Part shown: positions 1 to 11,677 of the stretch, piece by piece
Position numbering within the stretch: position 1 is the first letter of the stretch
Layout: each line of letters starts with the position of its first letter
Source of the DNA: Alnus glutinosa
Taxonomy: Eukaryota; Streptophyta; Magnoliopsida; Fagales; Betulaceae
Length of the DNA stretch: 64,000 bases
Direction of reading: 5' to 3'
NCBI RefSeq assembly: GCF_958979055.1
Contig: NC_084886.1
Location: forward strand, 52,497,102-52,561,101
Program-made: the position numbers and the translations under genes
Notes under the pieces: generated by a model
Told to the model about the DNA's origin: nothing
Database searches by the model: none
What the model saw: only the letters and a program-made list of their open reading frames with translations

Positions 1-512
1 GTAACTGCATAATTAATGGCAGGAATCATGCTTATAACTGAGCCAATGTTTTAGCAATTACAATGTTCAAGAAACAAATTTGGTGTAGGTACACACGTTT
101 TCTGATAGCCAGACCCCAGCTGAGCCTAGCTTCTAGCCAGGCTGAGCCGGGCTTTTAACAATTTTCCCTGGTCTCCAGACAGGACAGAAACTCTATACAA
201 GCCCACCCAAGGGCAGGGCCAACTTGGGCTGCCATGCCCATGTATCTAAAGGCAAAAAAGCAAAATTGAGAGGCAACTCGCAGAAAAGCAGCTACAATTT
301 TATAAATGAATGATCATTGTATAGACATGGATGATCAAATCGCTGGATCATCAGCTAGTACCAATTCTAGTTTTTCAGAAATCCAATTCAGGAGCAATCA
401 GAGTATCATGTAGGGTCTAGATGTAATTCAGTTTGGGTTTATGTCACAAAAAAGCAGCTGCACAGTTACTACAATCTTTTATTAAGAACTCATTTTTTCA
501 AATTTCCAATTG

Positions 513-543
<31 letters not shown>

Positions 544-637
544 TAAATGAGACTAGTGGAGCAGTCTCAGATGTGGCTCAACTCCCAATCCACATTTGAA
601 TACTGCAACAGTATACATTACAGGAATATTAACCTAC
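1..637. other. SGT1 intron sequence at left edge, no exon seen
   Basis: This stretch lies 3' of the last SGT1 exon visible in the window, inside an intron whose acceptor is off the left edge. I found no SGS-domain coding sequence on the minus strand here. It holds a dinucleotide microsatellite of TG followed by GA at about 513-543 and otherwise unremarkable AT-rich sequence. Confidence 0.6.
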
Positions 638-3600
638 CTAAGGCATTAACCCTTTGAGGAACTCTACTTTCTTTGCTGAATTCAAGAGACGTCCAGTGTA
701 CTGATTCAGCTTTTGCAAGACGGATTTCAACTTTGGTAGATAAAACATCATATCTGCACTTGGAAGTTATTATCTGTTTGCAAACAAACATCAATGCTAA
801 ACTTGGCATCCGCAGTATGTAGCATGAAATTCAAATGAAATTCAGTATGGACACTGACAATTATGTATTATTTTTATAAGGTGCATGAAATACCTTTCCA
901 AATAAGCGAGGTTGATAATGATATGCATCCTCACCAGGAACACTAATACTAACACTCAGCTACACAAAACCAATAAAATTTAGAATTCGTTCAATCCAAC
1001 AGCTTGTACCTAAAATCTAGACAACTGCAAAAACAAAGAGAAAGATGAATAAAGACAAAAAGCATCAAATTTGTTCAGTCGTACTATTTGTTCACCAAAC
1101 TCAACAGAAACATTTTCAGCTGGTATGCCCTTTGCAAATATAGTCACAACCACTTCCTCTGGCTTCTGGTAGAATTCATGCCTGCACTTTTTTGTCAGTA
1201 AATGTATTATTGACGGTTCCAACATCACGTAGGAGTATATAGGGTATTAAACAAACACAACATGAAAATTTGTACAAATGGTAAATTTTGAAGGCTTTTA
1301 AAAACCCTGATAACTAAAAGATGCAAATATAGATTTCATTGACTTCTCGATGTACCGAATGATACATCAGATGGAGACCAAGAAAACACAAAGTTGTACC
1401 AACCTGTATTTTGGTTTGGCTGATACGATCACCTGTTCAGAAAGGTCATCCACAGGTTGAACAACTTCCATAGGTACAACATTTGTTGGGGTTGTTTTCT
1501 CCAATGAGTGGATTGGTATATCACTAGCTTCCTCTGCACAAACATGCGACATTTACAGGTAAGATGATAAGAAGGTCAAGTAGCATAATTACTGATAAAT
1601 GATCATTTTTCATAAATATTTGTTTCCATCCCAAAAGAAAATTGCATTTCCAATCCAACAGTTAATTAAAATATTTGATAGCGAATAAAGTAAAACAGCT
1701 TCACTGATCATTAAAAGATCTAAGGTTATAGCAGGCAATTCCACACCTGCAATGTGCTGATCACATTCTTTGATCAAATTAGTGAATCTTGAATCTCCTG
1801 GGGCCAAAGATGCACCTGCTTCCAATGCTGCCTTTGCAGTCTGATATTCCTCAAGCTTGAAGCATGCAGTGCTGTGAAAAGTAATAGCAAAGAAGAATAA
1901 TCAAAGACCATTCCAAAAGGACAAGCACCATGCATGATAGAGAAGTTGCATGCGAGATCGATAAAAACATGGGAGTATACACACTGGCATCCAAAATAAG
2001 CCTTCAAAAAAATATAAAGGGTGAACTAAGTCCTATATTTCATGAAGAAAATACCATGCATGATAGACCTGTATATTCTCTAAGCGCAGAAAAATCCTAC
2101 CGTTAAAAATTTCACTGGAAATCCCACATATGGCTCATAAGTCATTACTGAACCTAGTCTAGTACCCTATCAAAAAAATATATACAATGAAAACATCATC
2201 GCAGTATGCCACACAGGCTCCGACAGAAACTTCAACTTTGCCTTCGGCATTCTTTTTAGAATGGTTTACTTTGAACACCAGGTTTTAGCGCATAAAGTAA
2301 TAAGCGCACGGAAGTAAATTTCGACTCTAAGAAGAAAATTGAGAGTCCATGCACTATCTCCAACATGGTACTACTACAATTCTTATAAGCATGATTAACT
2401 TCTTCTTTTTTTGACAAATAATAATTTATTGAAGAGGAAAAGCAAAGCCCTTGTACATGAGAAGCTAATACCCTAAAAGTGTCTGAAATCTAACTCAAAA
2501 GTTAACAATATCTAAACTCTAAAAAGTAAACAAACATGATTAACTAAAAGAATTATTTATATTCCAGCAAGAGTTCTAAAACACAAATTATAGTTGCCCT
2601 GTCCCATTTTATTGGTCCTTGCTCTTTTGAATCCAACTTTAAAAGGAACATTAATAATCTTTTTCTTTTCTTTTTTACATTCAAATAAAGGCACTATTTT
2701 CTAATAATTCATGTCCTTAATTTATTTCTTGTTATTTTATTCCTTAATTCATTTTATTCAAGATAAAAAAAATATATAGATAAAATCAAAATTTATAGAC
2801 TACACAGATTTTGTTCGTATGTTATCTGTTATTATCTTCTTCTTCTTCTTCTTTTTAAATTAAAAAAAATATAAAGACCTCTTGTATCCCAGCAAATCAA
2901 CTTCCTATAATATATTGTATACAAATTGCAACTCCAATCTATGACAAAATATAAGGTGACTTAGGCATAGAGAAAATTTCCTAAAAATAACGGTGGTGGC
3001 ACTTGCAAGGGCTTGGCTCAAGTGGTGAAGGCTTTAAACTTTGGCGGTTATCCCCATCAGAACTAAGGTTCAAATCCCTTTGGTGCAAACGATTTCCAAT
3101 AGACCCTAAGGCCAATATTTTGTGAGCTAAGAGAGAACCCTAGCATCTTTATGCTTTCAATTCATAACCTCTCTTAGAGTTTGATTAAACCACTCAAGAC
3201 CTTAAAACCTTCAAGCCACTAGATTTCCAAGATGCAAGAGGAGACTCGATAGAAGAATTGGCCAGAAGTTCTCGAGATACAGTGGTAGGAGATAAACAAG
3301 TCGTTTGTTGGGGTGCACATTGGGTGTAATTTAATTCTTCTATAATTGATGAGTTTCCTGAGTTTGATTGTCCGGAATGGTTTACTTTTGAAAGATTCTT
3401 TAAAATGGTTCCACTTTATCACCAAAATTGATGTGTTTGATATTGTTTTGCTTAATTTTGGTGATTGTACGTGTGTTGCAAAATTTTAATTTATTGAGTT
3501 TGCTAAAGAACACCTATTCACCCCCTCTAGGTGTTGTTCGGAGTCGTTGGGCGAATTTCATACATGATTAGTATTTTTTGTAAGTACCAAGTCTACATGA

Positions 3601-5019
3601 TTAGTATAACTATTTTTCTACCTTCTCAGTTAAAAGAATGGCAAGGTTCAAAATATAGATATGTGCCACAATTTTTTTTCCAATAAAAAAGTTGGTCCTT
3701 GTATTCACCATACATCTCTCCAGAATCCCGAAATTCAAATGAAGCTAGACACATAATTAGACACAACAATGCATACTGTCTACACATCTGCTGCATTGTA
3801 CTCACCCTTTTCGCAAGTATGCTTTTGCCGAAGGGCCCAACTCAATTGCTCTGGTTGCATCAGCAACAGCCTCTGCCAAAAGTAAGAAGGCATTAACCAA
3901 CAAATTTTACGAACCATTCCCAGAACTAAAAGTCAGCAAGTCAACAAAAACATCATTAAAGAGAAATATATTTTTCATTGTGTGGATGTCTTCGTCTTTG
4001 TTTATCGATGTTATAATGCAAAAAAACACAAAACATAATACAAGAGAACAATAAAGAGAAACAGATACACAGACATAATGAGTAGAGAAAGCAACAACAG
4101 AGAGATAGGGCTGTAAGCAAGCTGATTTGAGCTTAGCAGTAAATTCTTCAACCGTTGTTCATTACTTCTACCAACAACCTTAAACAAGTATTTAACAAAC
4201 CAATCTCGAGTCAAGCTCAAGGAGTTCGTTTTTTCCAAGAATAACCTAGCTCAGCAGAACTATTTTTTGTTCAACCAGGGTTTACCACTTTTACAATCAA
4301 GCCAATCAAGTATTTTGGTTATCCAAGAATAAAAAATTAAAATGAACCAAGGAGCATGTTATTCAAGCTCGATTCCTCTATCTTTCAACCCCACTAGTAA
4401 ATTGTTTGAATGACACCTTATCGAGCCAGACTCGTTTAGCTTGTTTTCAAGCTGCAACCCTAGAGAGGCGGAAGGGTTGTGTCCTGGAAACCACAACCTC
4501 GAGCATCCACTCTGTGTATGTAAAACGATTAAAGCCTAAAACTAGGACTTAAAAGTTATACAAAATCCATTACATCGTTATGTGTGTTAGGCCATATGCG
4601 ATACTAACTAAATTCTGGGGAGAAAAATCGAATTTAAATGCACGCCACTGAAATTAAGAATACAAGTTAACCACAATATAAGAACCAAAAAAAAAAAAAA
4701 AAAAAATCAAAGAAGAAATTTGGCCAATTATTTTTTATTTTTATTTTCCTTCTGTTTTCTCCGGAGCCAGACAAAAAGGGGGTAACCAACGGTCCAACAC
4801 CATTGCGCTCAATGAAGCCTCAGGGTAACCTCTAAAAGAAATAGCTATAAGAGTACCAGTGAAATTCTCGAGTTTGAGGTTGGCCTGGGCACGGTCGGCG
4901 TAGAGCTCGGCGTGATTAGGGTTGAGAGCGATGGCCTGCGTGTAGAGATCCACGGCCAGCTCGAAGTGGTCGTCGATGAAGGCCTCCTTCGCCTTGGTTT
5001 CGAGATCCGAAGACGCCAT
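638..5019 (-). CDS. SGT1: SGT1 co-chaperone (TPR and CS domains), 3' truncated by window edge
   Basis: SGT1 works with HSP90, RAR1 and SKP1-containing ubiquitin ligases in NLR immune-receptor stability and auxin/jasmonate signalling (family knowledge). Exons read on the minus strand: 5019-4857, 3872-3806, 1871-1747, 1533-1404, 1181-1085, 959-894 and 773-638, all with GT-AG borders and compatible phases, giving 261 codons. Residues 1 to about 115 are a TPR domain (starts MASSDLETKAKEAF; includes DRAQANLKLENF and AYLRKG). About 162-255 form the CS domain (HEFYQKPEEVVVTIFAKG, PRLFGK, STKVEIRLAKAE). The SGS domain and stop codon are missing and must lie to the left of base 1. The start is the first ATG after a pyrimidine/GA-rich leader. 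Intron 2 (1872-3805) has accumulated SINE and LTR debris. Paralogue (SGT1a or b type) cannot be decided. Confidence 0.93.
2996..3090 (+). mobile_element. tRNA-derived SINE head with pol III boxes
   Basis: A box A-like element TGGCTCAAGTGG at 3014-3025 and a box B-like element GGTTCAAATCC at 3067-3077 are spaced about 40 nt apart, as in the internal pol III promoter of plant tRNA-derived SINEs. It does not fold as an intact tRNA that I can see. The 3' end is not clear because other repeat sequence follows directly. It lies in SGT1 intron 2, antisense to the gene. Confidence 0.55.
3120..3560. mobile_element. probable LTR-retrotransposon (LTR) remnant
   Basis: The stretch near 3510-3535, CACCTATTCACCCCCTCTAG followed by GTG, resembles a sequence commonly seen near the end of plant Copia-type LTRs. 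No protein domain, paired LTR or primer-binding site is visible. A 13-bp direct repeat TACATGATTAGTA occurs at about 3563 and 3593. Assignment rests on that motif only. Confidence 0.35.
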
Positions 5020-5218
5020 GGTTGCTCGCTCTCGTGCGCACCCACACAGAAAAGAGAGAGAGAGAATTGGAATTTGGAGACTGATCGGAGAGTTGTGAGG
5101 GGGAGAATAATGATTGACTTGTTCAAGTCTACGTGCTTTCCTAATATAATTACCCAAAAAAAATTAAATTTATTTGTAATGTATTAGTAAAAAGTTGAAT
5201 TTCCTTTTTTTTTTTTAA
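5020..5218. promoter_or_regulatory. SGT1 5' leader and proximal promoter
   Basis: Directly upstream of the SGT1 ATG on the minus strand is a pyrimidine-rich (CT-repeat) leader at about 5045-5070. No clear TATA box is seen. The foldback element starting at 5219 sets an upper limit of about 200 bp on the undisturbed proximal promoter. Confidence 0.45.
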
Positions 5219-6131
5219 GGATAATTGCAACGTTGGTCCATGTGGTATATCATAATTATTTTTTGAGAAATGATCCTTATACTCATTTTTCACAACAGTC
5301 CCACAACAAGCTGACGTGGCTGGTAATATTTTATTATTTTTTTGTTTTGTTTTCATTTCTTTTTGTAAAAAAATAATAAAATATTACCAGCCACGTCAGC
5401 TTATTGTGGGGCTGTTGTGAGAAATGAGTGTAGGGATCATTTCTCTTATTTTTCACTCCCTATGGTTTAAAAAGTTCATGGGAGATCCTTCTGATATGCA
5501 ATAATTACAAATCGATTCTTGAAGTCAAATTCTGTTAAAATTTTTAACAGATTCCGTCAAATGCCACATCAACGCCACGAGTCGTCATCTTATTGGTGAC
5601 ACGTGGCGCTGACATGTCTAATCTTAATAAAATAATATAAATTTATTAAAAATTAAATAAAAAATACTTTTTTAAAAAAAAAAACAAAAAACAAAAAAAA
5701 CAAAAAAAACAAAAATGGGGAAAGGGGGTGGTCCAGTGGCCGCGGGTGGCGTGCGGCCACCCCCAGGCCATCGGGCCACCCCCGGCCACTGGGGGTGGCC
5801 TTCGGGCCACCCCTGGCCACCCTCTGCAGCCACTAGGAGTGGCGCGCGGCCACCCCTTCATCTTTTTTTTTTTGAATTTTTTTTTTATAAAAAAATAAGT
5901 ATTTTTATTTATTTTTTAATAAATTTATATTTTTTTATTACGGTAGACATGTGTTGCCATCTTATTGGCGACACGTGGCATTTGACGGAATCTGTTAAAA
6001 ATTTTAACAGAATTTGATGCCAGGAATCGATTTGTAATTATTACATATCACGAGGACCTCCCATGAACTTTTTAAATCATAGGGAGTGAAAAATAATTAT
6101 GGTATACTACAGGGACCAACGGTGCAATAAT
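5219..6131. mobile_element. foldback (long-TIR) non-autonomous element, copy 1
   Basis: The left end GGATAATTGCAACGTTGG and the right end CCAACGGTGCAATAATC are inverted copies. The arms continue inward for well over 200 bp (shared pieces: ATAATTATTTTTCACTCCCT, TTCTGTTAAAATTTTTAACA, a CACGTG-containing block). The centre is a GC-rich set of GGCCACCCC/GGGGTGGCC palindromes flanked by A- and T-runs. It has no coding capacity. A smaller MITE is nested in the left arm. ORFs read through the GC-rich core look like artefacts. Confidence 0.75.
5265..5445. mobile_element. nested 181-bp MITE with about 77-bp TIRs
   Basis: The ends are GAGAAATGATCC and GGATCATTTCTC, with arms matching for about 77 bp around a short T/G-rich loop. 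The flanks TTATTTTTT (5256-5264) and TTATTTTT (5446-5453) form an 8-9 bp target-site duplication. The uninterrupted host sequence (ATAATTATTTTTCACTCCC) is present in the sister element at 6201, so the insertion and its empty site are both visible. The duplication length fits hAT or Mutator-type mobilisation. Confidence 0.85.
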
Positions 6132-6200
6132 CAATTTCTTTTTTCCCTCTGAAGTTAGGGTCAACTTGGTCTTTTCCTTTTTTAAATCTATTATAAATTA

Positions 6201-6623
6201 GGGATAATTGCACCGTTGGTCCCTGTGGTATACCATAATTATTTTTCACTCCCTATGGTTTAAAAAGTTCATTGAAAGTCCTCGTGATATGCAATAATTA
6301 CAAATCGATCCATGGCATCAAATTCTGTTAAAATTTTTAACAGATTCCGTCAAATGCCACGTCAGCGACACGTGTCGCCATAAGATGGCGACATGCGTCC
6401 ACCGTAATAAAAAAAAAATAAAAATTTATTAAAAAAAATAAAAATACTTTTTTAAAAAAATAAAAATACTTTTTTAAAAAAATAAAATAAAATAAAAATT
6501 CAAAAAAAAAAAGCTGAAGGGGCCGGCCACCCCCAATGGCCGCAGGGGGTGGCGCGCGGCCACCCCTAGTGGTCGGGGGTGGCACGGAGCCACCCCAGTG
6601 GCCTGGGGGTGGCCGGCTCCTTC

Positions 6624-6667
<44 letters not shown>

Positions 6668-6928
6668 ATAAGTATTTTTATTTATTTTTTAATAAATTTA
6701 TATAATTTTATTACGGTGGACACGTGTCGCCATCTTATTGGCGACACGTGTCGTTGATGTGGCATTTGACGGAATCTGTTAAAAATTTTAACAGAATTTG
6801 ACGCAAGGGATCAATTTGTAATTATTGCATATCATGACTATTCACGAGGACCTCCTATGAACTTTTTAAACCATAGAGAGTAAAAAATAATTATGGTATA
6901 CCGTAGGGACCAACGGTGCAATTATCCC
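6201..6928. mobile_element. foldback (long-TIR) non-autonomous element, copy 2
   Basis: This is the same family as the element at 5219 but without the nested MITE. The left end is GGGATAATTGCACCGTTGGT and the right end its inverse, ACCAACGGTGCAATTATCCC. The GC-rich palindromic core at about 6515-6625 is followed by a run of 36 T (6627-6662). There is no coding sequence. It lies only 69 bp from copy 1, in the same arrangement. Confidence 0.78.
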
Positions 6929-7076
6929 TATTAAGTATGAAAAGAATGACAAATTGCTTAAAAAAAAATTGGAGCTAATGTATTTTGTTTTTTAGAAATG
7001 CTATTTTGCATAATTGCATTCTCTCATTAATTCTTTCTTAATACACTTTGCTGGTGTGAAGATTGAAAAAAATCAC

Positions 7077-7215
7077 AAGAGATATGTTAGCTGCACAATT
7101 ATTTTGCACAACAATGTTAATGTATCTAGCATTTTTATTTTTTTTAAAAAAAATGTTGAACACATCAATATTGTTGTGTAATTATTGTGTAAGAGTTGTG
7201 CAACTAACATATCTT
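7077..7215. mobile_element. small MITE, about 140 bp
   Basis: The inverted ends AAGAGATATGTTAG and CTAACATATCTT, together with the inner arms TGCACAATTATTTTGCACAA and TTGTGTAATTATTGTGTAAG, form a hairpin around an A/T spacer. No coding sequence is present. Confidence 0.6.
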
Positions 7216-7298
7216 AATTTACAAATCACTTAGAATGGTGCGATTAGCAATTTTTTTTTTTAATGATAAGCGAGAGTAGTTAATAACCTCTAACTGCC

Positions 7299-7333
<35 letters not shown>

Positions 7334-9025
7334 TGTGTATATTTTAGAGCAAAGATCTTTTTTTTTTCAGGTAAGTTTGATAGCAAATACTTGAAAAGAA
7401 ACCTTCAATTTATTTTTAAAAAAAGATGTTAAAAGCTATCTAAAATATGCTTTGAATTTGAAAGAGAGATTCAATGAGGTTCAAAACATTAAAATAGGCT
7501 CATATATATGATAAGTTGTTATGAGACGTGGTTATGAGTTTCAATAACCGTTAATCGTAGAAGGTGTAACCGTGTTAAAGTCGATAAACATTAACCATAG
7601 CCGTTTGTACTCCATATGAAAATGCAAAATAACAATACTTCTTGTTTTTAGTAATATAGTAGCAGTTAACCATTGAATTACAACATAGTCCTCTAAAGCT
7701 GGGGCTCAAAAGTTAGGGTTCTATTTGTTAATTTGTTTTGAGATATTTTTTTGTTTATTATTTGAAAAAAATTATTATGATGTCATATAAAAGTAAAAAA
7801 TTAATTTTTTTGAGTGTTTTAAATTATTTATTAATATTTTTATTTTAATAACAGAAAATAAAAGATTGAAAACAAAACCGAGCCCATCTTTTGCTTCTTT
7901 TCTAGAAGTCTCTTAAAAGTCATTGCGGTATACTTGCCGTGGACAGTGAAGTTGCGAACAATTTCCAGGAAAGCCCATTTCATACTTCTAATATTCCATG
8001 ACAAATGCACCTAGAAGCTTCCACCAAGCATCCATGATGCATCATCAACATTCACCATTTAAAAAAAAAAAAAAAAAAACCTTTACATCATGAACCTATA
8101 AAAATAATTTTATTTATTTTTTAATTGCATATAAAGGTCATTCGCGGAATCATCTAGAATTAATATTTAATAAACTGTTGAGTCCCTTTAGTTATTTGGA
8201 ATTTGACACAATGAAATTGTGACATGCATTTATAGATAGCTCTTGTGGCCTTGTGTAACATATACAGAGGCCTATGAAGAGGTCGATCTCGCGTGAGTTT
8301 AGATAAAGGCTAAAAATCACATATCTATTGTATTGTAGATGTGGTAGGATTTAGTAATTTTTAATTTTTTTTAATAAAGGCTAATCTAAGGATTATTAGA
8401 TCTTACACAAAAGCACAGTAAAATAGTTAGTAGAATAATAGCGTAATTTCTAACATTACTTATTTAAAAAATGCTAGATATAAGTTATTTTTCGTAGGTT
8501 GGGTTTGCCTCATTGTCCAAAGTATTGTATCTAAATTCTGTCAAATAATTCTGTTTTTTTTTTTTTTTTTCATAGAAGGGCTATTGACCCATGAGTATAT
8601 ATGCATGGGTGGATATTACTGATAACAGCTGTCCGCCAATTTAATATTATATTTTACATGTTATATATCTCATTCTATTATTGTTTATATATTTGTATTT
8701 AATTAACTATTAAATAATAGTTTATATAAGTCTTTAAGCATAACTTCCACTTGATAACTTTAGACCTAGTAAACTCCTTTGGTAACGCTTCTATAAGGTA
8801 CCGTACGAACCCCAGACATTTTGTTAAGTCGACAATTCTTTCGCCACTACAATTACGATAGCTCCCATTTCTAGCGTATTGTTCTCTCATCTTTGCTACT
8901 CCTTACTCATAAATTTCTCACTTTTTTTTCGTATCACTATATTTACGCTCACTTCCGTACAAATTTGCAACTGATTGCTGTGATGTCACCATCAAAACGA
9001 GGCTCTTCCTGAGAGCAAGGAAGAA
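7216..9025. other. AT-rich intergenic spacer upstream of the PPR gene
   Basis: It contains TA microsatellites (about 7281-7331), A/T runs (8058-8080, 8555-8570) and no coding ORF or RNA gene that I can support. The presumed PPR promoter lies in the last few hundred bases; no convincing TATA box was picked out. Confidence 0.55.
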
Positions 9026-11677
9026 ATGCTGTGTAAACCGGTCACCAAGACCTTTAACGGAAATTACTCATACCGTTTCCAAGAAATTTGTATTGGGGTT
9101 GTTTCATTATGCAACTCGAAGTCTTTGAAAGAGGGTGTGTGTGTTCATAGCCCAATAATCAAACTGGGTCTTCAAGATAACTTCTATTTGAACAACAACT
9201 TGTTATCTCTCTATGCCAAATGCTTTGGAGTGGACCATGCACGCCACTTCTTCGACGAAATGCCTTACAAGGATGTTGTATCCTGGACTGGGATACTCTC
9301 TGCTTATGTCAGAAATGAAAACCACGAGCAAGCACTTGGGTTGTTCGGTTCAATGATTAGTTTTGGTCAGTACCCGAATGAGTTCACGCTGTCAAGTGTC
9401 TTAAGGTCATGTACTGCTATAGGGGAGTTTGAATGTGGAAGTCGTATTCAGGCCTATATGATAAAGAATGGGTTTGATTCGAATCTGGTTTTGGCAAGTG
9501 CTTTGATTGGCTTGTACTCCAAATGCGGTTTTATTGAAGAAGCATATGCAGAGTTTGCATATATGGGTGGCGGTGATACTGTTTCTTGGACAACGATGAT
9601 ATCTTCGTTGGTCCAAGCTCAGAAATGGAGTCAGGCCTTACAACTTTATATCAATATGGTTAAGGCAGGTGTACTTCCGAATGAGTTCACTTTCGTGAAG
9701 CTTCTTTCTGCATCCAGTGCTCTTGGTTTGAGTTGTGGCAAGTTAGTTCATGCCCACATGATATTGCTAGGAATTGAGCTAAATGTGATTTTGAAGACAG
9801 CTCTTGTTGATATGTACTCAAAGTGCCAGAGAATGGAAGATGCTGTCAAGGCCTTAAATCAGACACCTGAACGTGATGTGTTCCTATGGACTGCTATTAT
9901 ATCTGGTTTCATTCGAAATATGAAGGTCAGGAAGGCCATTGCTGCATTACAGGAGATGGAGATGTCTGGATCTGTACCTAATAATTTTACTTATTCAACC
10001 ATACTAAACGCTTGCTCGTCAATTTTATCACTGGAATTGGGGAAACAGGTCCACTCACGGGTGATTATGGCCGGCTTGAAGGATGATATTTATGTTGGAA
10101 ATGCATTAGTTGATATGTATATGAAATGTTCCAACCTCATAGATGATGCTTTGAGAGTGTTTAGAGTGATGACCTCACAAAATGTCATCACTTGGACTTC
10201 TCTGATTGCTGGTTTTGCTGAACATGGTTTTGCACAAGATTCTTTCCAGTCTTTTGAGGAGATGAAAGCAGTGGGGTTGAAACCAAATTCATTTACTCTC
10301 TCTAGCATGCTTGCTACTTGCAGTACAATAAAATCTCATTGTCAAACAACAAAGCTCCATGGATACATAATTAAAACTAAAGCAGACCGTGATTCAGCTG
10401 TGGGGAATGCTCTTGTAGATGCTTATGCTGGATTGGGGATGGTGGATGAAGCGTGGTGTGTGATTAGAAACTTGAGTCACAGAGATGCCATCACATACAC
10501 GAGTTTAGCCTCAAGAATAAATCAGATGGGCCATCATGACAGGGCATTAAACATCATCAGGCACATGAACAATGATGATGTTAAGATGGATGGATTTAGC
10601 CTGGCCTGCTTCTTATCTGCATCGGCAGGTTTGGGATCAATGGGAGCCGGGAAGCAACTACACTGTTTTTCCGTGAAATCTGGCTTAGGCTCCTTGCTTT
10701 CAGTCTCAAATAGCCTAGTTGACTTGTATGGAAAATGCGGCTGCATACATGATGCACATAGAGCTTTTAGGGAAATAAATGTGCCAGATGTTGCGTCATG
10801 GAATGGGTTGATATCTGGATTGGCATCAAATGGTTATATCTCCTCCGCTCTCTCTGCCTTCGAAGATATGCGTTTAGCCGGAGTCAAACCCGATTCAGTT
10901 ACATTCTTGTTAGTGCTTTTTGCTTGCAGTCATGGTGGTTTAGTGGGCTTGGGTCTTGAGCATTTTCATTCTATGGGAGATACACATGATATAGCACCAC
11001 AATTGGACCACTATGTTTGCTTAATTGATCTTCTTGGCCGAGCTGGCCGGCTAGAGGAGGCGACAGGAGTGATGAAGACCATGCCTTTCAGGCCAGATGC
11101 TTTGATATACAAAACATTATTGAGTGCCTCCAAATTACATGGGAATGTACCTCTTGGGGAAGATATGGCAAGGCAAGGTCTCAATCTTGACCCATCTGAC
11201 CCAGCTTTCTATATGCTGCTTGCAAACTTGTATGATAGATCAGGCCGGTCTGACTTAGGTGAGAAAACTCGCAGGCTGATGAGTGAGAGAGGTTTGACGA
11301 AGAGTCCTTGCCAAAGCTGGATGGAGATAAGAAACCAGGTTCATCTCTTCACTGCAGGGGACAGTTCGCATCCACAGATAAACGAAATTAATGAGGAAAT
11401 AGGATCACTTATAACTGACTTTAAGCGTAGGGGATATATATATCGAGACAATGGAGATACAGCTTATCACAGTGAGAAGCTAGCTGTTGCGTTCGCTCTT
11501 CTTAGTACACCATCTAAGACTCCAATACTTATAGTCAAGAAATTACGTATTTGTATGGATTGCCATAACTTTGTAATGCTTGTAACACAAGTGGTTGATA
11601 GGGAAATTATTGTAAGGGAAGGGAACCGAGTCCATTCCTTCAGGAAGGGTGACTGCTCATGCAGAGGCAACTCGTAG
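9026..11677 (+). CDS. PLS-class DYW pentatricopeptide repeat protein (At5g52850-like)
   Basis: This is an intronless ORF of 883 aa. DYW-PPR proteins bind organellar RNA and mostly direct C-to-U editing (family knowledge). Tandem PLS repeats run from about residue 40 to 690 (recurring units such as ALVDMYSKC, VVSWTGILSAYVRN and GVKPDSVTF). E/E+ motifs follow (ANLYDRSGRSDLGEKTRRLM, SPCQSWMEI). The C-terminal deaminase has HSE at residues 815-817 and CMDCH at 843-847, so the zinc/catalytic ligands are present. Two oddities: the stretch between the GY motif and HSE is much shorter than usual, and the protein ends CSCRGNS rather than with DYW. The position next to NDUFA5 and a WRKY27-type gene matches At5g52850 in Arabidopsis. 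No target RNA can be inferred. Confidence 0.93.
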   Translation: MLCKPVTKTFNGNYSYRFQEICIGVVSLCNSKSLKEGVCVHSPIIKLGLQDNFYLNNNLLSLYAKCFGVDHARHFFDEMPYKDVVSWTGILSAYVRNENHEQALGLFGSMISFGQYPNEFTLSSVLRSCTAIGEFECGSRIQAYMIKNGFDSNLVLASALIGLYSKCGFIEEAYAEFAYMGGGDTVSWTTMISSLVQAQKWSQALQLYINMVKAGVLPNEFTFVKLLSASSALGLSCGKLVHAHMILLGIELNVILKTALVDMYSKCQRMEDAVKALNQTPERDVFLWTAIISGFIRNMKVRKAIAALQEMEMSGSVPNNFTYSTILNACSSILSLELGKQVHSRVIMAGLKDDIYVGNALVDMYMKCSNLIDDALRVFRVMTSQNVITWTSLIAGFAEHGFAQDSFQSFEEMKAVGLKPNSFTLSSMLATCSTIKSHCQTTKLHGYIIKTKADRDSAVGNALVDAYAGLGMVDEAWCVIRNLSHRDAITYTSLASRINQMGHHDRALNIIRHMNNDDVKMDGFSLACFLSASAGLGSMGAGKQLHCFSVKSGLGSLLSVSNSLVDLYGKCGCIHDAHRAFREINVPDVASWNGLISGLASNGYISSALSAFEDMRLAGVKPDSVTFLLVLFACSHGGLVGLGLEHFHSMGDTHDIAPQLDHYVCLIDLLGRAGRLEEATGVMKTMPFRPDALIYKTLLSASKLHGNVPLGEDMARQGLNLDPSDPAFYMLLANLYDRSGRSDLGEKTRRLMSERGLTKSPCQSWMEIRNQVHLFTAGDSSHPQINEINEEIGSLITDFKRRGYIYRDNGDTAYHSEKLAVAFALLSTPSKTPILIVKKLRICMDCHNFVMLVTQVVDREIIVREGNRVHSFRKGDCSCRGNS

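Noticed and set aside
3004..3090. Intact tRNA gene
   Set aside because: A- and B-box-like motifs are present but no cloverleaf with acceptor stem was found, so it is called a SINE head.
5646..6585. ORFs across the foldback cores
   Set aside because: Gly/Pro/Arg-rich and Phe/Lys-rich translations come from GGCCACCCC palindromes and A/T runs.
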